DNA from: Occallatibacter sp.
Lineage (GTDB): Bacteria > Acidobacteriota > Terriglobia > Terriglobales > Acidobacteriaceae
Reading direction: 5' to 3'
NCBI GenBank assembly: GCA_031296305.1
Contig: JARLFZ010000041.1
Span: forward strand, 1-32,475
DNA length: 32,475 nucleotides
Numbering within the stretch: the first letter of the stretch is position 1; every line of letters starts with the position of its first letter. Below are positions 15,661 to 23,792 of this stretch, one piece after another. The notes below the pieces were generated by a model. The model did not search any database, was not told the origin of the DNA, and saw only the letters and a list, made by a program, of their open reading frames with translations. The translations under genes and the position numbers were made by a program.

Positions 15661-16314
15661 TCAGGACCTCGCTTTCTCGGCGGCAGGCACGGCGTTGCGC
15701 ATGTTTTCTGCGCCGAGCATCATCGCGTCCAGGATTTTGTTGTAGTCCTGGCATCGGCACAGATTGCCGCTGATGCCGTGCGCGAGCTCGGTTCGCGTGG
15801 GAACGGGATGCGTCTTCAGAAATCCCACCGTCGCCATGATGAAGCCCGACATGCAGAACGCGCACTGGAAGCCCTGCGCATCCACTACTGCCTGCTGCAC
15901 CGGGTGCAGCGTGCCATCGTCCGCCGCGAGGCCTTCGATGGTGGTGACCTTGCGCCCGCGGACCGTGTTGGTGAGCACGGAGCAGCTATAGCGCGGCACG
16001 TCGTCGATTAGCACCGTGCACGCTCCGCACTCCGCGCGATCGCAGCCCAGCTTGGTTCCAGTCAGCCCCAGCTTGTAGCGCAGTGTCCAGGCCAGCATTT
16101 CCTGCTTCATCACTTCCACGCGGCGCGGCTGGCCGTTTACATTCAGCGTGATCAGCCGTTCGCCGCCGAAGCTCCGCCCGCGTCCCGGCGCAAGAATGCG
16201 GTAGCTGGCCGCGCCGACCACGGCGCCGCCGGCAATCACGCCGAGAATGAAACGGCGTCTCGTAATCGATTTCGATGGGTTTTGATTAGCCTTGGGACCG
16301 TCGGCTTCCGGCAT
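15661..16314 (-). CDS. Tat-exported 2x[2Fe-2S] subunit of molybdenum hydroxylase (PaoA-like)
   Basis: A 217-residue small subunit. Its N-terminus is a twin-arginine signal: SITRRRFILGVIAGGAVVGAAS (residues 16-37) fits [S/T]-R-R-x-F followed by a hydrophobic core. The plant-type [2Fe-2S] site uses Cys91, 96, 99 and 111 (GCDRAECGAC...C). The helical C-terminal cluster uses Cys151, 154, 186 and 188 (QCAFC...NLCRC). This is the PaoA/IorA architecture, with electrons running Mo to 2Fe-2S to FAD. ATG 16314 is preferred because GGAG lies eight bases ahead of the intervening spacer; ATG 16350 is also in frame with a poorer site. First gene of the operon; the signal implies periplasmic, possibly membrane-anchored, location of the whole enzyme. 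Confidence 0.92.
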   Translation of the reverse strand: MPEADGPKANQNPSKSITRRRFILGVIAGGAVVGAASYRILAPGRGRSFGGERLITLNVNGQPRRVEVMKQEMLAWTLRYKLGLTGTKLGCDRAECGACTVLIDDVPRYSCSVLTNTVRGRKVTTIEGLAADDGTLHPVQQAVVDAQGFQCAFCMSGFIMATVGFLKTHPVPTRTELAHGISGNLCRCQDYNKILDAMMLGAENMRNAVPAAEKARS

Positions 16315-16397
16315 TGTGGCTTCTCCGGTTTCAGGATTGCCTGGGATCATCTCGCTGGCCTGCGGGATTTGTCTTTCGGTTCTTGCGGGGATAGCGC

Positions 16398-16463
16398 CGT
16401 CGCTTTTCGAAAGCGTCGCGCGGCGCTTGGGGCTATCTTATCGCCACGGCCGCGCCGATGCAA
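16398..16463 (-). promoter_or_regulatory. Candidate promoter and palindrome ahead of the molybdo-enzyme operon
   Basis: On the minus strand, TTGCAT (16463-16458) and TAAGAT (16440-16435) stand 17 bases apart. Downstream, near the expected start of transcription, lies the 15-base palindrome CGCTTTTCGAAAGCG at 16401-16415 (arms of six). The promoter match is partial (3/6 and 4/6), so this is a suggestion. The gap also separates this operon from the upstream exopolysaccharide unit. Confidence 0.4.
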
Positions 16464-16521
16464 AATCGCTGGCGGAGGCAGGGCCGGCAATGGGGCGACT
16501 GCCTTTTCCCGGGCTTCGCGT

Positions 16522-19500
16522 TCAGCGTTTGTATTGTCCGCGCCGCGACGGCAGAATCTGGATGTCGTCACGGGCGCCGGTGTCGTACTTCCCACGATTC
16601 CAACGAGATTCCATGCCTTTATTGCTCTCTTCCATAGGCGGCGGCAGGAATTCGGGCTCCGCCGTCACCCAGCGCGAAGCGGCGCTGCGCGAAACGGCTT
16701 CTTCCGCTTTGGCTTCGACTTTGGCGTCGACTTTGGCCTCGGGGGGTTCGGGTTCCGGCTGCGGAGCCAATGCCTCTGACTGCATCGTTTGCGCAGGATG
16801 GGACGGGGGCGCATCCACGGATGTGACGTTGCCGTCTGGTTCGGCATACTTATTCGGGCCAAGCTCCTTGACTCCCAACGAGAAAAGGATGCCCCTCAAT
16901 CCACTCAGCCGCGTGGGCATTTCGTCGGCGGCCTTTTCTTCCTCCCGCACTTCCGCTACAGCAGGTTTTTGTCGATCATGTGCAGCCACGGAATGCCACG
17001 CCCCTGCACGCGGTGTGGGCTGCTGCTCCATCGCAGACTCGGCATAGGTGGGCGATTTCGTCATCCACCAGGGAGGCTCCTCGGTCAACCAATGGGGAGT
17101 CTCATCCTGCTGCCGCTGGACTGGCAGCGTCTCTATCCATGACGCGGACTGTGGCTTCGGCTCCCTTATGGGATCGAGTGCAGGCATCGGCTTGACTGCA
17201 GGTTGCGGCACATCCGTTCGAACAGGTTTGGCGGCTGGCTCTTGCGCGGGCTGCGATGAGCCCTCCGCAAGCCAAAGAGATGGTGGTGCAATGTTTCGCA
17301 GAGCAGCCAGTGCTGTCGGCCGGCGCGGGGCGGCTGGTGCTGCCGGCTCCCGCAGGGAAGGTGGAACGACCGGCGCCGGCTGCGGAAGGGATTGCGGTTC
17401 TCGATTTTCTGCAACCACAGGAGCGGGTTGCGGAAGGGGATGCGGCGCAACGGCGGCTCGTTCTGGCTCGGGCCATTGCGGCGCGGTTCGCTTAGCGGTC
17501 TCCGCCGGTGCGGGGATGTCGCGCACGAGGGTGGCGTGCGTGGCTTCAGGCACGATGCGGGGACTTTGCGCAACCGTCCGCGCTTGAGTGCGTCCCTGCA
17601 CGCGCAAGTGCCGTTCCACTTCGCTCACGGAATTCCGGAAGTTCTCGTCGGCATTCTTGAGGCTCACGCGGTTCAGCACGAAGCCAACGGCTGCGGGGTT
17701 CAGGCGCTGTAGGCTAGTGGCCGCGGAGCGAAGCTGTGCGCGCGTAGTCACTCCCGACTCGATCACCAGGATCGTGCAATCGGCGCGCCGCGCCATGTAT
17801 TCGGCCTCCGCTGAAACCGTGATCGGCGGAGTATCGGTCAGCATCAGGCCCTGGTGCGCGGAAGCGGCCTCTTCGCCGATATGCGGCATCAGCGCCGAGC
17901 CCCGCGAACTCCGCTCAAATTCGGTCGCCGCCGTGGCCGGCCCATCGCTCGGTTCGGGCCGTCCCTCCGCGGGTACTGGTCCGGCGGCATTCACCAGCAC
18001 AACCTCCCGGCCCAGCACTCCCAGCATTTCTTTTATGCGACGAGTAATCGTGGTCACGCCCACACCTGGGCCGGTTCCGGTAAACACGCAGCTCGTCAGA
18101 TGACCGTCGTTCGCGGCGAATTCGATGCTCGAGGCCAGCCGCAACAAATGCTTCTCGGCTACCTCGTCTGAAACTTCGTCGAAGTCCGGCAACTGCGCCA
18201 TCGGCGCATACCCCAATAGTTGCTCGACGTCCGCAGCGACGTAGACGTGCGGGTCCAGCTTGTGCGCGAGAACCGCGGCCGCGAGGCCGAGGAAGATGAA
18301 CGCAAGCAGCAGCAGGAGCGCATTGCGGACGACTCCTGCAATCGCAGGATGAGTGGGCGGGACCGCGGCCTCGGCCAGGTGTGCTGTGCCGGGAGCGCTG
18401 TCCTCCATTGTCTGGTTCTGCAACTGCTCGTCCACGGTGTTGTAACGGGTCTGCAGGCGGGTGATGTCGTTGGCGAGGTCGCTCGAACGTTGCAGTTTGG
18501 GCGTGGCGCCGGCCGCGGCCCTGGTCATCTGCGCCAGTTCACCATTCAGGCGCGCTTCCAGGCTTGCGGTGCGGTCGAGATCGGTGCGCAACTGCTCCTC
18601 AATGCGCGCTGCGGCCTTGGCGCGCAGGTCCTGGGTCTCGGACTCGAGCGAGGCATCGATCTTCTGGATCTCCTCCTGATCTTGCTTGTACTGCGGATTG
18701 TCCGGCGTCTTGCCTGACATATGCGAAACCAGCGCGGCGCGCCGCGTGAGCAAGGCTTGCTTCAGGCTCGCCAATCCAGGATCGGTGGCAATGAGCTGAT
18801 CGGCTTCCGCATTCAAAGCTGCCGATGAAAGACCGCTGCCGGAGTTGATCGAAGTGAGCCGTGCCGCTGCTTCGTCGTGATCGCTGCGCGCTTTCACCAG
18901 CTCGGCGTGAATCTGAGCGATGTCACTGTCGTAGTGTTGGGGAGCCTCAGGCCCAATGGCCGCCACGCCCAGTTGCGCGTTGAGCTCTGCTTGCTCGGCG
19001 CGATCGTCGGCCAGCTCTTTCGTGATGCGTTCCTGCTCTTCCTTGAGCATGGTCAGGCGGCCTGCATCGCCGGCCTTTTGCTCGTGCGCAGTGTTCTCGA
19101 TATAACTTGCAGCCACAGCGTTGGCCAGGGCCGCGGCCGTGTCGGGATTCGTTGCATGTGCCGTGATGGAGACCTGGTAGCTGGTACCCACGCGAGCCAC
19201 TTCCAGCGCGCCCTTCAATCGGTCGGCCGCGCTCTGATCGCTTTCGCCGCCCTGCTGCCAGACGCCAGGGGCGAGCTTATGCACCGCGCCTACCAGCACG
19301 TCGGGGCACGTCATGCTCAGCATTTGTTGCTGAATGTAGGAGTCGTAGGTAGCCGGATCGTAGTTATATGGCCAGTGCATGGGCGCCGCTTCCATCACCG
19401 CTGATGGCGTGGGCTGAATGTAGACCAGGCTCTGCGCTGTGTAGATCGACCAATTAAAGACGGTATAAATGGCAGCCAGCAGCAGGCCGGCGAAGATGAA

Positions 19501-19662
19501 TCCGATGGCGAGACGACGATGCATGCGCAGGCTGCGCATGAGGTCGAGACGGAAGAGCGCTTGGTCGGAGGTGAAGCCGCGCGGCGCAGAGGGCGCGGCG
19601 GAAGCGCCGTCCGTAAGACGGGGCGAATGCGCAGGCGCATGGGGATCGAATGTCCAGTTCAT
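16522..19662 (-). CDS. Wzz-like chain-length protein with degenerate tyrosine-kinase-like domain and long disordered tail
   Basis: A 1046-residue inner-membrane protein. One helix lies at about 51-70 and a second at about 444-466, enclosing a periplasmic Wzz domain with a long coiled coil (about 200-420). The cytoplasmic part (about 500-675) resembles a CpsD/BY-kinase ATPase: Walker B-like LTDTPPI (608-613) and the LVIESGVTT strand are kept. The P-loop reads GTGPGVGVTT (529-538), with Val where the catalytic Lys should be. A tail of roughly 350 residues is rich in Pro, Ala and Glu, includes LPQPAPVV twice, and lacks a terminal tyrosine cluster. ATG 19662 has AGGAG seven bases upstream and overlaps the export-protein stop by four bases. 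Likely role: polysaccharide co-polymerase. Confidence 0.85.
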   Translation of the reverse strand: MNWTFDPHAPAHSPRLTDGASAAPSAPRGFTSDQALFRLDLMRSLRMHRRLAIGFIFAGLLLAAIYTVFNWSIYTAQSLVYIQPTPSAVMEAAPMHWPYNYDPATYDSYIQQQMLSMTCPDVLVGAVHKLAPGVWQQGGESDQSAADRLKGALEVARVGTSYQVSITAHATNPDTAAALANAVAASYIENTAHEQKAGDAGRLTMLKEEQERITKELADDRAEQAELNAQLGVAAIGPEAPQHYDSDIAQIHAELVKARSDHDEAAARLTSINSGSGLSSAALNAEADQLIATDPGLASLKQALLTRRAALVSHMSGKTPDNPQYKQDQEEIQKIDASLESETQDLRAKAAARIEEQLRTDLDRTASLEARLNGELAQMTRAAAGATPKLQRSSDLANDITRLQTRYNTVDEQLQNQTMEDSAPGTAHLAEAAVPPTHPAIAGVVRNALLLLLAFIFLGLAAAVLAHKLDPHVYVAADVEQLLGYAPMAQLPDFDEVSDEVAEKHLLRLASSIEFAANDGHLTSCVFTGTGPGVGVTTITRRIKEMLGVLGREVVLVNAAGPVPAEGRPEPSDGPATAATEFERSSRGSALMPHIGEEAASAHQGLMLTDTPPITVSAEAEYMARRADCTILVIESGVTTRAQLRSAATSLQRLNPAAVGFVLNRVSLKNADENFRNSVSEVERHLRVQGRTQARTVAQSPRIVPEATHATLVRDIPAPAETAKRTAPQWPEPERAAVAPHPLPQPAPVVAENREPQSLPQPAPVVPPSLREPAAPAAPRRPTALAALRNIAPPSLWLAEGSSQPAQEPAAKPVRTDVPQPAVKPMPALDPIREPKPQSASWIETLPVQRQQDETPHWLTEEPPWWMTKSPTYAESAMEQQPTPRAGAWHSVAAHDRQKPAVAEVREEEKAADEMPTRLSGLRGILFSLGVKELGPNKYAEPDGNVTSVDAPPSHPAQTMQSEALAPQPEPEPPEAKVDAKVEAKAEEAVSRSAASRWVTAEPEFLPPPMEESNKGMESRWNRGKYDTGARDDIQILPSRRGQYKR

Positions 19663-20675
19663 AGCACCGCTCCTAAATAGGCCAGCGAGCTGAGCTGGAA
19701 AAGCGGGTTCAGCCGCTGGAATACATATGTGGCGCGCGCAAAGCCGGTCTTGGGCACAAAGACAATCTCTCCGGGTTTCAACTTTATTTCGCGCGATTTT
19801 ATGGGATTCAAAACATCCTTGAATGCCAGCACGCGCGAGGTTCCCGTGCTGGGATCGACGATCTGAATGTGTGCGTTGTTGCCGGCCTGATCTGTGAGGC
19901 CGCCCGCGTCGGCGAGCACGCTGGCCAGCGTGGAGCTGCTGGTGACTGGAACCGCGCCCGGATGCTGCACCTCGCCGAGCACCGATACAAACTGCTCCGC
20001 GAGGCTGGGCACATAGATGACATCGTCGCGGCGCAGGCGCAGATCGGCCAGCGTATTGCCCGACTCGACCAGTTGCCGAAGCTCGACCCACATCACCTGG
20101 TCGCTGCCGCGGTAAATGGCGCAGCGCTCGGGAATTACCGCCACTTTGTTCGGGCCGGTCACGAGGCCGCTGCGCGTCAGTGCTTCAAGCAGCGTGGGCG
20201 TGCCTTCAAATGTTACTTCTCCCGGCGTGGCCACTGCGCCCAGCACCAGCACGCGATTCGATGTGTACTTCGTCACCGTGACTTGGACGGAGAGGTTGTC
20301 GTAGTAACGTGCAAGTGCCGCCTCAATCGCCTTGCCAGCTTCAGGCCGCGTCATGCCGTCGAGCTTGACGTCGCCGGCCAAGGGCAGCGTGACGCAGCCG
20401 TCCGGTCCCACCACGAGCTTGGCTGCGAGATCGGGACGGCCGGCAATGTCGACCGTGATTTCGTCGCCTTTGCCCAGGCGGTAGGCTTCGTCGGCGGCGG
20501 GCTCAAAGTTGCGCAGAGCTTCGAGGGGATTAGTCTTCAACACGGGTCCGTTGGCCTGAGTCGTGGAGTCCTCTGCGGCAAGCTGGGGCGGCAATGCCGT
20601 GGGCGCTTGTGCCGCCGCGGCAAGGCCCGTAATCAACCATGGAAGAAGAGCGGCGATGTACATTCGGCGACTCAT
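19659..20675 (-). CDS. Polysaccharide export protein (Wza/OPX family, SLBB domains)
   Basis: A 338-residue secreted protein with a signal peptide (residues 1 to about 23, ending AAAAQA) but no lipobox cysteine, unlike E. coli Wza. The Poly_export domain runs about 64-137 (YRLGKGDEITVDIAGRPDL and VGPDGCVTLPLAGDV). Two SLBB-type segments follow (VLVLGAVATPGEV at about 142, and VSVLGEVQHPGAV). It would form the periplasmic/outer-membrane channel for the polymer with the Wzz-like partner encoded next. ATG 20675 carries a strong GGGAGG seven bases upstream and overlaps the flippase stop (ATGA). The same frame is open far upstream through the flippase gene, but this start is clearly the real one. 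Confidence 0.9.
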   Translation of the reverse strand: MSRRMYIAALLPWLITGLAAAAQAPTALPPQLAAEDSTTQANGPVLKTNPLEALRNFEPAADEAYRLGKGDEITVDIAGRPDLAAKLVVGPDGCVTLPLAGDVKLDGMTRPEAGKAIEAALARYYDNLSVQVTVTKYTSNRVLVLGAVATPGEVTFEGTPTLLEALTRSGLVTGPNKVAVIPERCAIYRGSDQVMWVELRQLVESGNTLADLRLRRDDVIYVPSLAEQFVSVLGEVQHPGAVPVTSSSTLASVLADAGGLTDQAGNNAHIQIVDPSTGTSRVLAFKDVLNPIKSREIKLKPGEIVFVPKTGFARATYVFQRLNPLFQLSSLAYLGAVL

Positions 20676-22360
20676 GCAGTTGCCTCCCTGCCGCGGAGCA
20701 TTCCCAGGCCCCGGCGGTACCACCCGATTTCCTTTTGCTTCTCTGCGTCGGTCAACACCCAGCGATTCAATACTGCGATCGCGCCTGCCGTGTACAAAAT
20801 CCCTGCCGCGAGCAGCACGCCGGCTCCCTGCCAACGGTTCACGACGGCCACGAGTTGCGCGACCGGCCAGGCCAGGACGCCCGCAATCACATACGGCGCA
20901 AGCCCCGGAACGATGACCACGCGCAGGAAGCGCGTCAGCGGAAGTTGCAGCACAAAGAGCACGCGGCCCATGAGCACGCAGGCCGAGACGACGGTTGCCA
21001 CGGCCACGGCCACGCCGATTCCGAACGCTGTCCATCGGCCCTCGATCCAGCGCGCCGCGGGTAAAGTCACACCCAGCAGGATCAGGTTGGGAATGGAGTA
21101 GGTGAACTCCTCGTAGACCCTGCCCATGCCGCGAAACATCGACGTGCCCGGTCCGGTGAGCATGTGGAATTGCATGGCCAGATTGAATATTACGAACAGG
21201 ACGATCAGCCTTTGGCCCATGGGGAACTGGGCGCCCAGCCAAACATGCAGAACAGGCGCGGCAAAGAACGAAAACAGGGCGACAAAGGCCGACGTGCACA
21301 GGTTGGCGTAGCGCGAACTGCTGAGATAGAGCGTGCGCAGGTTGTCGATGCGAACGGACTTTTGGGAAGCGGCGTCGACGTGGGACGCGGCCGGCAAGAG
21401 CGCGGCAAAAAACGCCATGGGCACCGTGGAAAACGATGTGGGCCATTTTTTGGCCACATCGAGCAGGCCGGCGGCGGCGGCGCCGATGAGGACGAGTCCG
21501 GCAACCCGCTCCACAGAGGCGAGAAAGATCGACAGCATGCTCTGAAACTGGACGACACCGCCGAAGTGCAACACGTAGCGAATGGAATCGCGCCGCACCA
21601 GCCGCGGCGAGATGCGCAGCCACTTTAGCTTCTTCCACGTCCACCAGATGGTGAGGCCGTCGGCGACGACGGTGCGGATGAGGTAAGCTTCGGCCAATCC
21701 GCGGATGCCGCGGCCCGCGCCCACCAGCCACAAGATGGCCACGAACTCCGCAAGAATGCCGAGAATCAGGAACCATTGCGTGGCGGCGATCTGCTGGGAA
21801 CCGGCCAGAACGTCGCCGAATCCGTTGAGCGCGATGGCGGAGAGAAAAACGCCGAGCACGATCAGGACTGCTTCTTTGCCGTCGACGGCGTGAGCGGGCG
21901 GCAGGTGCAGCCAGGGCGAATACCACTTCCATCCAAACAGAAATGCGAGGAAGATGGCGCAGCAGAGGGGGATGGTGATGGCGAGCCCTGTCGAAAGCAG
22001 CGAGTTGGCCTTGTCGTATTCGCGGCGCGCGTGAAATTCGGCGACATACTTGATGTAGACATTGGAAAGGCCGAGTGTGGTGACGCCGACATACGAAACC
22101 AGAATGAAGATCGTGGTCCAGATACCGTAGGCTTCGAGGCCGAGGTGGTAAAGCAGGAAGGGGACGAGCACCACGCCGCGTAACATATTCACGACGCGGG
22201 CGAGAATGGTGGCGAATACATTGCGGCTGAAGTTGCGATTCACTTCATGGAGTAGCGCAGGCGCGGTGCTAGCGGCCGCCAGCTCGCGGCCCGCGTCGGG
22301 ATCGACTGTCCAGTCCACTTCCTTATCGGGCGTGTCGGGAATCATGTGCACTTCGGTCAT
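20672..22360 (-). CDS. Wzx-type polysaccharide flippase (MATE/MOP superfamily)
   Basis: A 562-residue multi-pass membrane protein with about a dozen or more hydrophobic helices. The N-terminal region has the flippase pattern NVFATILARVVNMLRGVVLVPFLLYHLGLEAYGIWTTIF in the stretch around residues 48-86, where family members read lGxexyGiwtl. It would move lipid-linked repeat units across the inner membrane for Wzy polymerisation. A soluble ~40-residue N-terminal extension (about 1-42), acidic, precedes the first helix. ATG 22360 is chosen because it overlaps the preceding glycosyltransferase stop (ATGA) and has GGGAGG about ten bases upstream; the frame is open for 44 more codons inside the neighbour. 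Confidence 0.86.
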   Translation of the reverse strand: MTEVHMIPDTPDKEVDWTVDPDAGRELAAASTAPALLHEVNRNFSRNVFATILARVVNMLRGVVLVPFLLYHLGLEAYGIWTTIFILVSYVGVTTLGLSNVYIKYVAEFHARREYDKANSLLSTGLAITIPLCCAIFLAFLFGWKWYSPWLHLPPAHAVDGKEAVLIVLGVFLSAIALNGFGDVLAGSQQIAATQWFLILGILAEFVAILWLVGAGRGIRGLAEAYLIRTVVADGLTIWWTWKKLKWLRISPRLVRRDSIRYVLHFGGVVQFQSMLSIFLASVERVAGLVLIGAAAAGLLDVAKKWPTSFSTVPMAFFAALLPAASHVDAASQKSVRIDNLRTLYLSSSRYANLCTSAFVALFSFFAAPVLHVWLGAQFPMGQRLIVLFVIFNLAMQFHMLTGPGTSMFRGMGRVYEEFTYSIPNLILLGVTLPAARWIEGRWTAFGIGVAVAVATVVSACVLMGRVLFVLQLPLTRFLRVVIVPGLAPYVIAGVLAWPVAQLVAVVNRWQGAGVLLAAGILYTAGAIAVLNRWVLTDAEKQKEIGWYRRGLGMLRGREATA

Positions 22361-23634
22361 GGCGTTTGCGCCTCCCGATGCGTGCGGGCCCACTCTGCGC
22401 TGCCGCGCGAGTGGCGCAGGACCAGTGGAGTGATGGCCAGTTTCCAAAGAATGTGTAGGGGCGCGACGGCCAGTGCGGCTAAGTCGCGCCACGGGTTGTC
22501 GCCCAGGAAAACCGCTTCAAGCACATAGGCGACGACCAATGCCGCCCCCACAATGGTGAACCCGCGCAACCAGTGTACCGGCAAACACGCCGCCAGAATG
22601 AGGGCCAGAATGCCGCGTGAAATCGGCAGGCTCCAGGCCTCGGCAAGCATTTCAAGGGCACGCCAGTTGCCGCGCGCCATCGCCGCCAGTAATCTGCCCG
22701 TGGCCCGCGTGGCAACGTGAAAGCGTCCGCCCTCCCAGCGTGCTTCCTGCATGGCCTGTGCTGAACGGACCGGGGCCAGCGGGGCGTGAACGTACGCATC
22801 TTCAACCCATGCCACGCGCTGCCGCGCTATGACCAGGCGAACGTGGTATTCCAGGTCTTCGCAGATGCTGTCAACGGTGAAAGGCACGCGTCGCAAGGTC
22901 TCGTCTGTTACCGCGAAGCCATTTCCAAAAACTCCCGCAGAAAAGCCCAGGCTGGCGCGACCACGGGCCCGCAACACATTGATGCCTCTGAACGCCAGCA
23001 CGCGCAGCCGCTCGCGCGAGGTGGCCGGCCGCGAGCTAGGCAGTTCGAGCTCGTAGCGGCACTGCGAGGCTGCGGCGCCGCGCTCGAGAACTATCGTCGT
23101 GGCCGCGACGAGATTGGGGCTCGCGACGGAGTCAGCGTCCACCACCAGAAATGCATTGGCGCCCGCGGCACGCGCCACCTCAAAGCCCGAGCGAAGCGCC
23201 ACGGCTTTGCCGCGCATCTCGACATGGTTCAGCTCCACCACCCGCGCGCCGGCTGCCGCAGCCACCGCCGCGGTTTGGTCCTTGCAGTTGTGCGCCACTA
23301 CGATTACTGGGACGGTTATGGGGCCGGTCTGGGTCGACGCGGCGCGATCTTCCGCGAAGAGCGTTGAGCTGGACGCGCAGCCCGCTCGGAGCAGCGATTG
23401 CACGGTGCGCGCGATCATCACTTCTTCGTCATGAGCCGGCACCACAACCGCGAGACGAATTTCCCGCAGCTTCGCAGCATTGGATTTTCCCCCGCGGCGC
23501 AGATTTCCAGCAATGCACACGGCCAGATCGGCGAGCAACGGCGCGGTCAGCATCGCGATCGCCGCCGCCAACCCTTCCGTCAGAAATGTGCTTTCGAAAA
23601 TCAATGCTTCTCTCGTCTCCAAAACCGGCTGCAT
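22357..23634 (-). CDS. Glycosyltransferase family 2, membrane-associated
   Basis: A 425-residue enzyme with an N-terminal hydrophobic helix (about 20-45), a GT-A domain and C-terminal helices (about 335-410), the layout of membrane-bound processive or lipid-linked-sugar transferases. Motifs: VVVPAHDEE (nucleotide-binding start), VVDADS (the DxD metal site), SICEDLEYH (ED, catalytic base region) and QEARWEGGR, a Q-x-x-R-W motif. It probably adds a sugar to the repeat unit on the inner leaflet. Its 3' end overlaps the flippase start by four bases. The ribosome site before ATG 23634 is poor, and the gene follows a palindrome-rich gap of 158 bases. Confidence 0.86.
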   Translation of the reverse strand: MQPVLETREALIFESTFLTEGLAAAIAMLTAPLLADLAVCIAGNLRRGGKSNAAKLREIRLAVVVPAHDEEVMIARTVQSLLRAGCASSSTLFAEDRAASTQTGPITVPVIVVAHNCKDQTAAVAAAAGARVVELNHVEMRGKAVALRSGFEVARAAGANAFLVVDADSVASPNLVAATTIVLERGAAASQCRYELELPSSRPATSRERLRVLAFRGINVLRARGRASLGFSAGVFGNGFAVTDETLRRVPFTVDSICEDLEYHVRLVIARQRVAWVEDAYVHAPLAPVRSAQAMQEARWEGGRFHVATRATGRLLAAMARGNWRALEMLAEAWSLPISRGILALILAACLPVHWLRGFTIVGAALVVAYVLEAVFLGDNPWRDLAALAVAPLHILWKLAITPLVLRHSRGSAEWARTHREAQTP

Positions 23635-23650
23635 AACTGCTCGAAGCAGA

Positions 23651-23773
23651 TTGAAAAACGTCCCTCAGGGGCTAAAGCCCGCTGTTTATGCGCCTTTCCT
23701 GGCACGGCTAAAGCCGTGCCCTTTCAAAACAACGAGTTTTTTCGGAACCTCTAAAGCCGTGCCCTTTCAAAAC
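23651..23773. repeat. TAAA-centred palindromes and a 23-base direct repeat
   Basis: GGGCTAAAGCCC (23669-23680) and the perfect 20-base palindrome GGCACGGCTAAAGCCGTGCC (23701-23720) share the centre CTAAAG. The right half of the second, with CTTTCAAAAC appended, is repeated exactly: 23708-23730 equals 23751-23773. The left flank (23651-23674, TTGAAAAACG then CTCAGGGGCTAA) resembles 25271-25295 on the other side of the polymerase gene. Confidence 0.75.
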
Positions 23774-23792
23774 CGGATTCGGACAGCCAGTT

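Noticed and set aside
20676..21932. Upstream extension of the export-protein frame by over 400 codons
   Set aside because: It lies inside the flippase gene; the strong ribosome site and signal peptide at ATG 20675 define the true start.
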